NCBI GenBank assembly: GCA_938082545.1
Contig: CALKCL010000002.1
Location: 62,001 to 126,000 of the forward strand
Reading direction: 5' to 3'
DNA from: an uncultured Gammaproteobacteria bacterium
Lineage (GTDB): Bacteria; Pseudomonadota; Gammaproteobacteria; Ga0077536
Length of the DNA: 64,000 nucleotides
The translations under genes and the position numbers were made by a program. The notes below the pieces were generated by a model, which saw nothing but the letters and a program-made list of their open reading frames with translations, did not search any database and was not told the DNA's origin. Below, piece by piece: positions 47,658 to 56,651 of the stretch. The first letter of the stretch is position 1. Each line of letters begins with the position of its first letter.

Positions 47658-49763
47658 TTGAGCTCTTATATTTGCGGTCTAGATATAGGCGGAACTTTTA
47701 CAGATTGCGTGCTCATAAACGAACATGGCGATCTCACAATCGCAAAATCACCTTCTACACCATCTGATTTTGCAGTTGGTGTATTGAATGCGATAGAAAG
47801 AGCTGCCGTAAAAATTGGCCTCTCAACCGCGGATCTTCTTGACTCAATTAACGTGTTAGCTCACGGAACTACAGTAGGAACTAACACCATAATTCAAAGA
47901 CGGGGAGCTAAAGTTGGACTCATTACGACAAAAGGCCATAACGATGTTATTCATATTATGCGAGGCTCTCGAGGGCTTGCAGGCCAAGATATCAAGTTAA
48001 TTGTCCATATCCCTGAGAGCAGTAAGCCTAAACCTCTGATTCCTAAAAGATTGATTCGCGGAGTGTCTGAACGAGTCGACTGCTTTGGGAAAATTGTCGT
48101 TGAGTTAAATGAACTAGAAGTAGAAACCGCAATCAGAGAACTTCAAGATGCAGGGTGCGAAGCTTTAGCCGTCTGCTGTCTTTGGTCTTTTCTCGAACCG
48201 AAACATGAGCAAAGAATCAAGGCCATCGCTCATGAAATAGCTCCAGAAATGTACGTTACGTGCTCTACCGATTTAGCCCCAAAATGGGGTGAGTATGAAC
48301 GTACTACCGCTGTCGCTCTTAATGCATACATTGGACCTATTACTGTTGGGTACATTACTCGCTTAGATAAGCAGCTAAAACAAATGGGTTATAAACCTCC
48401 ACTGCAGATAACACATTGCGCTGGAGGGACAATTACTGTGCCAAAAGCACAAGAGGCTCCTTTACTAACCCTCGATTCAGGACCTGTATCAGGAGTCACA
48501 GGATCTGTTTTCCTAGGTGGCTTGATGGGCTACCCCAACGTAATTACCACTGATCTCGGCGGCACCTCCTTTGATGTCGGTGTGATACACAATGGCAGTC
48601 CTGTAGTCTCTTATAAAAGCACAGTTAATCAGTATGAATATTTTCTACCCAAAGTTGATGTCCAAACATTAGGTACTGGAGGTGGTAGTAAAGTTTGGAT
48701 AGATCAGACAACAAATTCTCTTCGGGTAGGTCCCAATAGTGCTGGAGCGGATCCAGGACCGGTATGCTATGGGAAAGGAGGAACGACTCCGACAACGACT
48801 GACGCTGATCTTGTTCTAGGCTATCTCGATCCCAATAACTTTGCAGCAGGAACGATTAAACTGGACCATCAAGCGGCAACTAAGGCTCTACAAAAGATAG
48901 CCGATGAACTCGAAATGACACTTTTTGAGCTTGCCAGCGGCGTTGCTACTATCGCTGAATTCCAGATGGCAGATCTAATTCGTAAAGTGACCGTACAAAA
49001 AGGCCTAGACCCACGAGAATTTGTCGTGTTCGCTTTTGGTGGCGCAGGTCCTGTGCATATGGGCGTCGCCGCAAGGGAGCTAGGAGTTGACAAGGTCATA
49101 GTCCCACAAGGTGATACTGCAGCGGTCTGGTGCGCATTTGGAGCAGCCTCTGCAGATATTCTCCATGTTGGAGAACAAGCGAAAATTATTGCATCTCCAT
49201 TCGATTTAACCGAAATCAATAAGATTCTGAACGGATTGTCTTTGAAAGGCAGCCAACAGTTGCAGAGCGATGGTATAGAACAGGCGAAGCATCAGTTTCA
49301 ATATTCGTTAGACATGAGACATCGTGGACAAATTAATGAAGTCGAAGTGTTTATAGATAGTGGGATACTCGATGAGGAAGTACTTGGCGCGTTGAGAGAG
49401 AAGTTCGTAGCTCGTTACGAACAACTATACGGCCGTGGCTCTGCAATGCACGATGCTCGACTAGAAATCGTAACGGCGAGGTGCCGCTCATCTGCTCTGT
49501 CACTAAAACCTAAACTTAAAGAGTTTTCTTTAACATTAGAGCCTCTCTCCGCGGACGCTAAAACTGGGACAAGGGAGATCTATTGGGCTGAAAAAAAATC
49601 TGTCGAAACAACCCCTATATTTAATGGTTATCTTTTTAAGCCTGGAAACAGTGCTGAAGGGCCTTGTGTTGTCGAAACTGAAACCACGTCGATCGTTGTA
49701 CATCCCAGACAGGAAATCAGCATGGACACTTTTAGAAACTTTGTGATCAACCCCAATACCTGA
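47658..49763 (+). CDS. hyuA: Hydantoinase A/acetone-carboxylase beta-like ATPase subunit
   Basis: Actin-fold ATPase subunit of 701 residues. GLDIGGTFTDCVL near residue 7 and TTDLGGTSFDVGVI near 300 are the two phosphate loops; AHGTTVGTNTIIQR and DPGPVCYGKGGT are family segments. Relatives are N-methylhydantoinase A, 5-oxoprolinase and the beta subunit of acetone/acetophenone carboxylases, all of which activate an amide or ketone using ATP. Length near 700 agrees with the carboxylases or the oxoprolinase A part. The start is TTG with AGGGGAA upstream. It is followed 11 bases later by the B partner. Confidence 0.9.
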   Translation: MSSYICGLDIGGTFTDCVLINEHGDLTIAKSPSTPSDFAVGVLNAIERAAVKIGLSTADLLDSINVLAHGTTVGTNTIIQRRGAKVGLITTKGHNDVIHIMRGSRGLAGQDIKLIVHIPESSKPKPLIPKRLIRGVSERVDCFGKIVVELNELEVETAIRELQDAGCEALAVCCLWSFLEPKHEQRIKAIAHEIAPEMYVTCSTDLAPKWGEYERTTAVALNAYIGPITVGYITRLDKQLKQMGYKPPLQITHCAGGTITVPKAQEAPLLTLDSGPVSGVTGSVFLGGLMGYPNVITTDLGGTSFDVGVIHNGSPVVSYKSTVNQYEYFLPKVDVQTLGTGGGSKVWIDQTTNSLRVGPNSAGADPGPVCYGKGGTTPTTTDADLVLGYLDPNNFAAGTIKLDHQAATKALQKIADELEMTLFELASGVATIAEFQMADLIRKVTVQKGLDPREFVVFAFGGAGPVHMGVAARELGVDKVIVPQGDTAAVWCAFGAASADILHVGEQAKIIASPFDLTEINKILNGLSLKGSQQLQSDGIEQAKHQFQYSLDMRHRGQINEVEVFIDSGILDEEVLGALREKFVARYEQLYGRGSAMHDARLEIVTARCRSSALSLKPKLKEFSLTLEPLSADAKTGTREIYWAEKKSVETTPIFNGYLFKPGNSAEGPCVVETETTSIVVHPRQEISMDTFRNFVINPNT

Positions 49764-49774
49764 GGTTCTTTCAG

Positions 49775-52054
49775 ATGCCAAGAATAAGCGAAATGACTGA
49801 CGTAGACTTCAATGGAATTGAAAACCCCTACGTGCCACCGAAAATTCTGAAAATAGCCTCAAAACTAAAGCTTCATCAGACCTGGGACAAAGAAGTTGAC
49901 CCGGTAACTTATGAAGTTATCCGTCATAATCTTTGGCAAATTAATGAAGAGCATGGGGCAACGATACAGCGCCTGTCGGGGTCTCCTGTCGCAATGTACG
50001 CTCTCGACTTAAACCCATCTATCCTGACTGAAGATGCAGAGTTCGTATACTTTGGCCCTTATATGCAGTACATGTCTGGTGTGACAGATACCCAAGTAAA
50101 ATGGACTTTGGAATACCGAAGTGAGAATCCTGGGATAAATGAAGGAGACATGTTTATAGCGAATGATCCGTGGGTAGGGGCGGCTCATCAACAAGATGTG
50201 ATGCTACTTTGTCCAGTTTTTTGGGAAGGAGAGCTTTTCTGTTGGATAACAAACTGTCTTCACCAATACGACATCGGAGGGATAACTCCCGGCAGCTTCT
50301 GTCCATCTGCGGAATCAGTTTACGAAGAAGGACTAATGCTTCCACCTCTCAAGATAATTGAAAACTACGAAGTCAGAAAAGATATTGAAGCCGTATATCT
50401 AAGGTCGTCCAGAAAGCCTGATTTAGTAGCGTTAGACTTCCGAGCCCAAATTGCAGGGAACACAACTGCGCGTGACCGAATTTTAGAGCTCATCAAGCGC
50501 TATGGAGCAGCCACACTGAAAGGCGTAATGAAAAGGATTATAGACAACTCGGAAAAATCCTACTTAGATAAAATGTCACGATTGCCCGACGGAGAATGGT
50601 CTGACCGAACGTATATAGAGGCTTGCCGCCCGGGCGATAGGCGAACTCATCGCGTCATGCTAGGTCTTCGTAAAGAAGGCAATAAACTTATCTTTAACAA
50701 TGACGGTTCTGCACCTCAGGAAGGGGCTATGAATGCAACTTACTCGGGTTGGCGTGGTTCCGTAATGGTTGCTGTGAATGAATTACTTTGCTGGGATCAG
50801 TATTTTGCATGTGGCGGTGCTTTGCGGCACATTGAGTTCGACCCGACGCCGGGAACGCTCAATTGTGCAGACTTCCCATCTTCCGTCTCAACTGCTCCGA
50901 TACAAGCTATGGAAATTTCACTATATCCCGCCTATAACGTCATCTCCAAAATGATTTACCCCGATCCGATCATGCGAAAAGATATTATGTGTATCGGCGG
51001 CACCAGCCAATGGCCTGCTACTTTATTCAGAGGGATCGATCAGTGGGGTGAAAAGTATGGCTATCTGCTCATTGATCCTATTGGCGGCGCCATAGGTGCA
51101 TTTACTATGGCAGATGGCATAAACACTGGTGGACAAGCAAGAACGCCTATCTGTCAATTGCCTAATGTGGAGCATACTGAACAAAATTTTCCTATCTTGT
51201 TCCTTTACCGTAAAGAGCTCAGTGACTCGGGTGGAGCAGGGAAATACAGAGGTGGGCTTTCTGCTGAAAGCTGCTTCATCCCTCATAACACTGAATTCGT
51301 TACGCAGGACACTCTCTCTTCTGGTAATGCAATACCTACTTCACCTGGCCTGATGGGAGGATATCCATCAACTACTAATGCCTATACATTCGTCAAAGAC
51401 AGCAATATTTTTGACTGTATGGCGTTGTCACAGATGCCAAATGATACAGACGAATTGTTAGGGAATTCCGTAACATTGCAGCTTCGGGAACAAAACTTCA
51501 CCCAAGATCCTAAAGATGTGTACGCCGTCAGATGGAGTGGTGGTGGTGGATTCGGTGACCCTTTTGATAGAGCACCAGAGGATATAGAGGATGACTTGGA
51601 GTCGCTTGCTATAACCGAAAAATCTGCGGAAACACTTTACGGTGCAATCTTAGGCAAAGATGGCCATGTTGATATTGAAAGGACACGCGAACATAGAGCC
51701 AAAATAAGGAAATCTAGAGTTACTGAAATTAAGAAATCAAGTAGGACGGGTCAGTTGTTATCTGAAAATTCACACTCAATCAACATTATGCGAGATGACG
51801 CCGGCACCTACTGGGCTTGCGCAAAATGTGACTTCGAATTAGGTGATATCTCAGAGAACTATAAAGAACATTGCGTGACCGAGAATCAAAGCATCGCAGT
51901 CTCCAATCCTTTGATTGGCGACGAAGCTAGATTCATCGATAACGCGGTTGAATTTAGGCAATTCTATTGCTGCCAGTGCGGCTGCCTTCTAGACAACGAA
52001 ATCGCAATCGCTGAAGATCCTTTACTCCACGATTCAAGGCATCAGCTCAGTTAA
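49775..52054 (+). CDS. hyuB: Hydantoinase B/acetone-carboxylase alpha-like subunit fused to a zinc domain
   Basis: Subunit of 759 residues. Residues ~35-640 are the HyuB domain (EVDPVTYEVIRHNLW, FIANDPWVGAAHQQDV, DSGGAGKYRGG, RWSGGGGFGDPF). The last ~90 residues form a Cys-rich module with CAKC and CCQCGC, and SENYKEHC in between, recalling the gamma subunit of acetone carboxylase (ENWK and EFYCPGC motifs by memory), which is a separate protein in known enzymes. The pair could therefore be an ATP-dependent carboxylase of a ketone, or a hydantoinase/oxoprolinase. No biotin or separate gamma subunit gene is adjacent. It converges on the cytochrome c' gene 2 bases away. Confidence 0.9.
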   Translation: MPRISEMTDVDFNGIENPYVPPKILKIASKLKLHQTWDKEVDPVTYEVIRHNLWQINEEHGATIQRLSGSPVAMYALDLNPSILTEDAEFVYFGPYMQYMSGVTDTQVKWTLEYRSENPGINEGDMFIANDPWVGAAHQQDVMLLCPVFWEGELFCWITNCLHQYDIGGITPGSFCPSAESVYEEGLMLPPLKIIENYEVRKDIEAVYLRSSRKPDLVALDFRAQIAGNTTARDRILELIKRYGAATLKGVMKRIIDNSEKSYLDKMSRLPDGEWSDRTYIEACRPGDRRTHRVMLGLRKEGNKLIFNNDGSAPQEGAMNATYSGWRGSVMVAVNELLCWDQYFACGGALRHIEFDPTPGTLNCADFPSSVSTAPIQAMEISLYPAYNVISKMIYPDPIMRKDIMCIGGTSQWPATLFRGIDQWGEKYGYLLIDPIGGAIGAFTMADGINTGGQARTPICQLPNVEHTEQNFPILFLYRKELSDSGGAGKYRGGLSAESCFIPHNTEFVTQDTLSSGNAIPTSPGLMGGYPSTTNAYTFVKDSNIFDCMALSQMPNDTDELLGNSVTLQLREQNFTQDPKDVYAVRWSGGGGFGDPFDRAPEDIEDDLESLAITEKSAETLYGAILGKDGHVDIERTREHRAKIRKSRVTEIKKSSRTGQLLSENSHSINIMRDDAGTYWACAKCDFELGDISENYKEHCVTENQSIAVSNPLIGDEARFIDNAVEFRQFYCCQCGCLLDNEIAIAEDPLLHDSRHQLS

Positions 52055-52056
52055 GA

Positions 52057-52512
52057 CTAATGCTTGACGCGATACTCATCGTGGCAGCCTTTGCACATCT
52101 TTACAGTAACACCAAATTGTCGCTTCATGGCCGCCTTGTCTCCTTCACCAGCAACTATGGCCAACTTCTGAGATGCAGATGCCAAATCACTCATTCTTTT
52201 TTGAAAGTCAGGCAAGTTCTCCCATAACTCAGACCGAGCTTCAGACTTCGCATCCTTCGTAGACACGTCAAAACCTTCAATCACCATCGGTGCCAACTGC
52301 GCTACTCGGTCTGCCAAAAAAGCAAAGCGCTCTTTATCAAACGGCACCTTCTCTTGAACCATGGCACCCATAGGCCCGATATTCCAACCTAGCGCCATCA
52401 ATACACCTTGGCGATAATGAACTGCATCATCCGGCTTAGGCGCGGCTTGTGCCCCTCCAAAAAAAACTAACAAGACACATAGAGTTACAACGACGTTCAA
52501 TACTTTTTTCAC
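52057..52512 (-). CDS. Cytochrome c' family protein
   Basis: Periplasmic c-type cytochrome of 151 residues. A signal peptide (residues 1-23, ending AQA) is followed by a four-helix-bundle sequence with a single heme motif C140-K-G-C143-H144 near the C-terminus, the hallmark of cytochrome c'. These proteins bind NO and CO and may protect against NO. Its start is 11 bases after the cytochrome b561 stop, so the two are co-transcribed, as in several marine bacteria. Confidence 0.92.
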   Translation of the reverse strand: MKKVLNVVVTLCVLLVFFGGAQAAPKPDDAVHYRQGVLMALGWNIGPMGAMVQEKVPFDKERFAFLADRVAQLAPMVIEGFDVSTKDAKSEARSELWENLPDFQKRMSDLASASQKLAIVAGEGDKAAMKRQFGVTVKMCKGCHDEYRVKH

Positions 52513-52523
52513 TTACATCCCCT

Positions 52524-53195
52524 TCATAAGTTGAATCTAAAATTAACTATTACACAAATAATCACAATACTCAGTAACAAAGTTGCAAAAGGCAGGAAAA
52601 AACCGTGCCGGATCTTACTTGCATTTTTATCTCTCAAATATTTATAGCCACTCAGCATCGCACCTACCAAGTGCTCGCGCTTCCAAACTCGATAAAAAAA
52701 TATCGCCAAAACATGGATGATGATCAAAGCAGTCAAATTATTGAAATTCGTATGATGTACCCACGTCAGCCAATCGCTGGTGAGCTTAGTCACATTGGCA
52801 TAAAGCGGCCCTTCATTAAATAAGTCGTCATTGGCGAACAAGCCCGTGGCAAACTGCACAACCAAAAGTAAAAGAAACGCTATGACTACCCAGCCACCAA
52901 TAGGGTTGTGCGTTAAGTAATGTTCTGGCTGCCTGCTTTTTAGATCTAAAATAGCACGAACAACTATTCTTGGACCTCTAATAAACTCAGAGAACTTGGC
53001 AGACTGTGATCCCCAAACCCCCCAAAACAGACGAAAAAAAACAAGAATACCAATGCCGTAACCACAAAACATATGGTATTTCATCAATAGACCGCCTTCT
53101 CGCGCTGTCCACCAAGCGGACAGAATCAAAACAATTAATAACCAATGAAAGCTCCTGATCCATATGTCCCACACATAAACTTTTTCATTGCTCAT
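52524..53195 (-). CDS. Cytochrome b561 family membrane protein
   Basis: Four-helix membrane cytochrome b of 223 residues. Heme histidines are probably in IRSFHWLLIVLI, EHYLTHNPIGGW, WVHHTNFNNL and ALIIIHVLAIFF. The bacterial b561 proteins pass electrons from quinol to periplasmic acceptors, here likely the adjacent cytochrome c'. I start at the ATG at 53195 with GAGG upstream; the frame is open to 53276, but those 27 residues lack family character and overlap the regulatory gap of the amidase gene. Confidence 0.9.
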   Translation of the reverse strand: MSNEKVYVWDIWIRSFHWLLIVLILSAWWTAREGGLLMKYHMFCGYGIGILVFFRLFWGVWGSQSAKFSEFIRGPRIVVRAILDLKSRQPEHYLTHNPIGGWVVIAFLLLLVVQFATGLFANDDLFNEGPLYANVTKLTSDWLTWVHHTNFNNLTALIIIHVLAIFFYRVWKREHLVGAMLSGYKYLRDKNASKIRHGFFLPFATLLLSIVIICVIVNFRFNL

Positions 53196-53383
53196 TTCAA
53201 ACCTCAGGCTTTTAGTACGAGAAGCATAATTGCTGCGACTAGCTGCCGCAACGCAAGGTGCCGTATATTGAACCACATGGGGCTGCGAAATGTTTTTCTT
53301 ATTCTTGGTAAAAGTGCTATAAAAAGAGCCAAGCAGACAGAAAACCTATCTCATATCTAAAAAGAGCACTCTCGGGGACAACA

Positions 53384-54895
53384 ATGAAAATCAAAAGACC
53401 TACTAGCGAGCAAATTGACTTAATAGCCCAGCAATTCCGACTAAATCTCGAATTCGAGGATATTGAGTCATTCAAGGCATTAATGGAGGGGCCAATTGCT
53501 TCTTACGAACGGCTAGATGAACTTTGCGAGCCTAAGCCAGAAGTAAAATACCCTAGAAGCCCTGGCTATCGACCTGATAGTGATGAAAATCCGAATAACG
53601 CATGGTATTACAAAACATCAATAAAGGGCGCGGCTCACGGTAAGCTCAGTGGAAAAACCGTCGCTATAAAAGATAACGTCTGTGTCGCTGGAGTCCCGAT
53701 GATGAACGGCTGTTCAGCACTCGAAGGGTATATTCCAGATATAGATGCAACAGTAGTGACAAGGATCTTAGATGCGGGGGGTGAAATAGCAGGGAAATCT
53801 GTATGCGAAAACTTATGCTTTTCCGGAGGAAGTCACACTACTGCCGCGGGGCCAGTGACTAACCCTCATAATCCAGAATACACCACCGGTGGCTCTTCAA
53901 GCGGAAGTGCAGCGCTGGTCGCGTCTGGTAGTGTTAATATGGCTATTGGCGGAGATCAAGGCGGTTCAATACGTATGCCAGCTAGCTGGTGTGGGGTGTA
54001 TGGCTTAAAACCTACGCATGGGCTAGTGCCTTATACGGGCGCATTTCCAATTGAGATAACCCTTGACCATTTAGGGCCCATAACTAACAACGTAACGGAC
54101 TGTGCTCTGCTACTCGAAGTTATTGCTGGGGACGATGGAATGGATCCGCGACAACGTAATTTAAAAGTAGACAAATATACGGAAGCACTTGTCACCGACA
54201 TACATGAACTCAAAATTGGCATTGTGTCTGAAGGTTTCAATTGGGAAGGTCAATCCGAACAAGATGTGGATACAACAGTGCGTGCCGCGGCCAGTCAACT
54301 AGAAAAGCTTGGAGCTCACGTAGAGGAAGTGTCTATTCCTATGCATAAGGACGGGATCCATATCTGGAATGCAATCGCTATTGAAGGTGCCAATTCCTTG
54401 ATGATAAAAGGCAATAGCATGGGAACGAATTGGAAGGGCTATTACAACACTGGGTTGCTCGATTCATTTGCGAGAGGTCGTATCACTAGAGCTGACGATC
54501 TGTCAGAAACCACCAAACTGGTAATGTTAATGGGCCAGTATATGGATGAGCAGTACCATGGTCGCTATTATGCTAAGGCGCAAAATCTTGCCACTGCTCT
54601 CAAAGCAGCATACGACTCAGCTTTTGAAAAATATGACCTACTATTGATGCCTACTCAACCAATGAAAGCGACAAAAATACCTGAAAAATCTTGTTCCAGA
54701 GAAGATTATGTCGCTCGTGCTTTGGAAATGGTAAATAATACCGCTCCTTTTGACGTCACCGGACACCCGGCCATGACTATTCCAGTAGGCAAGTCAAAGG
54801 GACTCCCTGTAGGTATGATGCTTATCGGGAAAAGCTTTGATGAGAGTACAATACTAAAAGCAGCTTATGCATACGAACAAGCGACAGCAATATAA
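53384..54895 (+). CDS. Amidase (amidase signature family)
   Basis: Hydrolyses amides to acids and ammonia. The Ser-Ser-Lys triad is K96 (VAIKDNV), S171 (GGSSSGS) and S195 ([11 protein letters not shown]); these positions equal those I recall for the Rhodococcus N-771 amidase that is co-encoded with a nitrile hydratase. The 503 residues fit that group. ATG at 53384 preceded by GGGGACAAC. The gene opens a unit with nitrile hydratase genes 14 bases later, so the likely job is converting amides made by nitrile hydratase. Confidence 0.95.
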   Translation: MKIKRPTSEQIDLIAQQFRLNLEFEDIESFKALMEGPIASYERLDELCEPKPEVKYPRSPGYRPDSDENPNNAWYYKTSIKGAAHGKLSGKTVAIKDNVCVAGVPMMNGCSALEGYIPDIDATVVTRILDAGGEIAGKSVCENLCFSGGSHTTAAGPVTNPHNPEYTTGGSSSGSAALVASGSVNMAIGGDQGGSIRMPASWCGVYGLKPTHGLVPYTGAFPIEITLDHLGPITNNVTDCALLLEVIAGDDGMDPRQRNLKVDKYTEALVTDIHELKIGIVSEGFNWEGQSEQDVDTTVRAAASQLEKLGAHVEEVSIPMHKDGIHIWNAIAIEGANSLMIKGNSMGTNWKGYYNTGLLDSFARGRITRADDLSETTKLVMLMGQYMDEQYHGRYYAKAQNLATALKAAYDSAFEKYDLLLMPTQPMKATKIPEKSCSREDYVARALEMVNNTAPFDVTGHPAMTIPVGKSKGLPVGMMLIGKSFDESTILKAAYAYEQATAI

Positions 54896-54909
54896 AAGGA
54901 CTAAATGAT

Positions 54910-55548
54910 ATGAGCGATCATGACCATAATCACGACCACGCTAATAGTCGACCATTGACCGATGTAGAGCTAAGGGTCAAAGCGTTGGAACAAGTTCTCA
55001 CGGAAAAAGGCCTGGTAGATCCTTCAGCTGTCGATGCACTCATAGAAACTTATGAGACTAAAGTCGGCCCCCATAACGGCGCTCAGGTAGTGGCTCGAGC
55101 GTGGACTGATCCAGAATACAAAAAAAGACTACTGATCAATGGGACTGAAGCTATCGCAGAATTGGGTTATTCGGGTATACAAGGTGAAGACATGGTCGTC
55201 ATTGAAAATACTTCAAACATCCATAATGTCTTGGTCTGCACCTTATGCTCTTGTTATCCATGGCCAACCTTAGGTTTACCTCCAGTCTGGTATAAATCAG
55301 CTCCCTATCGGTCTCGAGTTGTCAGCCAGCCTCGCGAGGTCTTAAAAGAGTTTGGTGTAGAGTTAGATGAAAACACAGAGGTCCGAGTATGGGATAGTAC
55401 AGCTGAACTGCGTTACATGGTTTTACCAGAGCGTCCTCAAGGAACAGAACTATTGAGTGAAAACGAACTCGCTTCCCTAGTTACTAGAGACTCGATGATA
55501 GGGGTAGAGCTGCTTAAAAAATCCGAATCTCGAGGGGCATCGGAATGA
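54910..55548 (+). CDS. nthA: Cobalt-type nitrile hydratase alpha subunit
   Basis: Catalytic subunit that hydrates nitriles to amides. The 212 residues match NHase alpha. The metal claw is C110-T-L-C113-S-C115; threonine in the second position (CTLCSC) indicates cobalt rather than iron, which has CSLCSC. Two of the cysteines are normally oxidised to sulfenate and sulfinate. [21 protein letters not shown] is also characteristic. The N-terminus is His-rich (five His in the first 10 residues), perhaps helping to gather metal. The ATG is followed 635 bases later by the beta subunit in a 4-base overlap. Confidence 0.97.
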   Translation: MSDHDHNHDHANSRPLTDVELRVKALEQVLTEKGLVDPSAVDALIETYETKVGPHNGAQVVARAWTDPEYKKRLLINGTEAIAELGYSGIQGEDMVVIENTSNIHNVLVCTLCSCYPWPTLGLPPVWYKSAPYRSRVVSQPREVLKEFGVELDENTEVRVWDSTAELRYMVLPERPQGTELLSENELASLVTRDSMIGVELLKKSESRGASE

Positions 55549-56204
55549 ATGGTGCACATGATCTAGGTGGCATGCATGGCTTTGGGGACGTCAACCCTGA
55601 ACAGAATGAACCTGTTTTTCATGCAGAATGGGAAAAACGAGTTTTAGGACTATTTGTTCCCGTCTCTGCTGTGGGACCATTTTGTGTCGACGAGTTTCGA
55701 GCATGTATTGAAAGAATGGGGGCAACAAACTACCTCTCAACTAGTTATTATGAACATTGGTTACATGCGTTCGAAACGATAGCTGTTGAGAAAGGTGTTG
55801 TAACAAAGGAGGAGTTGAAAGCTGGAAAATCTTTCACTCCCCGAGGAGATTCCACGCCACCAGTCTTAGCCAAAGATGTACCTTACATTTCGTCTCATGG
55901 CTCTAGCGCCAGGATAGACGAGGTGATTGCGCCAAAATTCAAGGCCGGAAATCTAGTCATGGTGAACAACAATCATCCAGAAAATCATACGCGCTGTCCG
56001 CGATATGCAAGAGACAAACTAGGTTCTATAGAGAAAGATAATGGAGTCTTTGTTTTCCCCGATACGGCCGCCCATGGCCAAGGAGACAGCCCACAGCACT
56101 GCTATAGCGTTCGATTCGATGCACAAGAATTGTGGGGAGGTGGGGCCTCTGAGAAAGATTCCGTATACATAGACCTATGGGATGATTACCTTACTTTAGC
56201 CTAG
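55545..56204 (+). CDS. nthB: Nitrile hydratase beta subunit
   Basis: Non-catalytic subunit (219 residues) that completes the active site of the alpha-beta NHase. [14 protein letters not shown] is the nearly invariant NHase beta N-terminus. The conserved arginines that bond to the oxidised cysteines should be in FRACIERM and [12 protein letters not shown]. The C-terminal [12 protein letters not shown] and [10 protein letters not shown] are typical of the SH3-like beta domain. ATGA overlap with the alpha stop indicates coupled translation and equal stoichiometry. Confidence 0.97.
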   Translation: MNGAHDLGGMHGFGDVNPEQNEPVFHAEWEKRVLGLFVPVSAVGPFCVDEFRACIERMGATNYLSTSYYEHWLHAFETIAVEKGVVTKEELKAGKSFTPRGDSTPPVLAKDVPYISSHGSSARIDEVIAPKFKAGNLVMVNNNHPENHTRCPRYARDKLGSIEKDNGVFVFPDTAAHGQGDSPQHCYSVRFDAQELWGGGASEKDSVYIDLWDDYLTLA

Positions 56205-56257
56205 AAGTCTGATAAGAAATTTCAAACCCATCCCTAACATATAAGTGTAAGCGTACT

Positions 56258-56617
56258 ATGGAAAAATCACCTTCAGAACTTGTCGCACTAGTTGATGCCC
56301 CTCTTGACGAAAACAATGAGGTGATCTTCGCCAACCCCTGGGAAGCAAGAGCCTTTGCTTTAGTAGTCCAAATGCATCAAGAAAAGCGGTATACCTGGAC
56401 TGAATGGGCCAATCAGCTTAGTCACGAAATTAAAAAGTCCAATACCCTCAATGAGAAAGAGGAAGACTACTACCTTCTATGGCTAAAAGCCGCCGAGGAA
56501 CTCGTGGTAACAAAAGGTTTGTGCGCGAAGGATGAACTATCTTCAAGAAAAGAATCGTTACTGCATACCCAAGAAGCACTCAAAGACACAGCTGATCGTG
56601 ACCACTCTACCGTATAA
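56258..56617 (+). CDS. Nitrile hydratase accessory protein
   Basis: Protein of 119 residues that resembles the N-terminal domain of the beta subunit (FANPWEARAFALVVQMHQ, FTWTEWANQL-like YTWTEWANQLS, YYLLWLKAAEELVV). In cobalt NHases such proteins (P14K/NhlE type) carry alpha subunit for metal insertion and cysteine oxidation by self-subunit swapping. That function is inferred from family and position 54 bases after nthB. No cobalt transporter (NhlF) is in the window. The C-terminal ~20 residues are charged and probably disordered. Confidence 0.88.
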   Translation: MEKSPSELVALVDAPLDENNEVIFANPWEARAFALVVQMHQEKRYTWTEWANQLSHEIKKSNTLNEKEEDYYLLWLKAAEELVVTKGLCAKDELSSRKESLLHTQEALKDTADRDHSTV

Positions 56618-56651
56618 GAAATCAAGATTTCTGCTATAGGTCGAGCATATA

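Noticed and set aside
50009-50361. Open frames on both strands inside the hyuB-like gene, and similar overlapping frames within other long genes
   Set aside because: They are frame shadows of strongly supported coding regions, with no ribosome sites or family features.
53195-53276. 27-residue N-terminal extension of cytochrome b561
   Set aside because: The inner ATG has a GAGG ribosome site and the family N-terminus; the extension looks non-coding.
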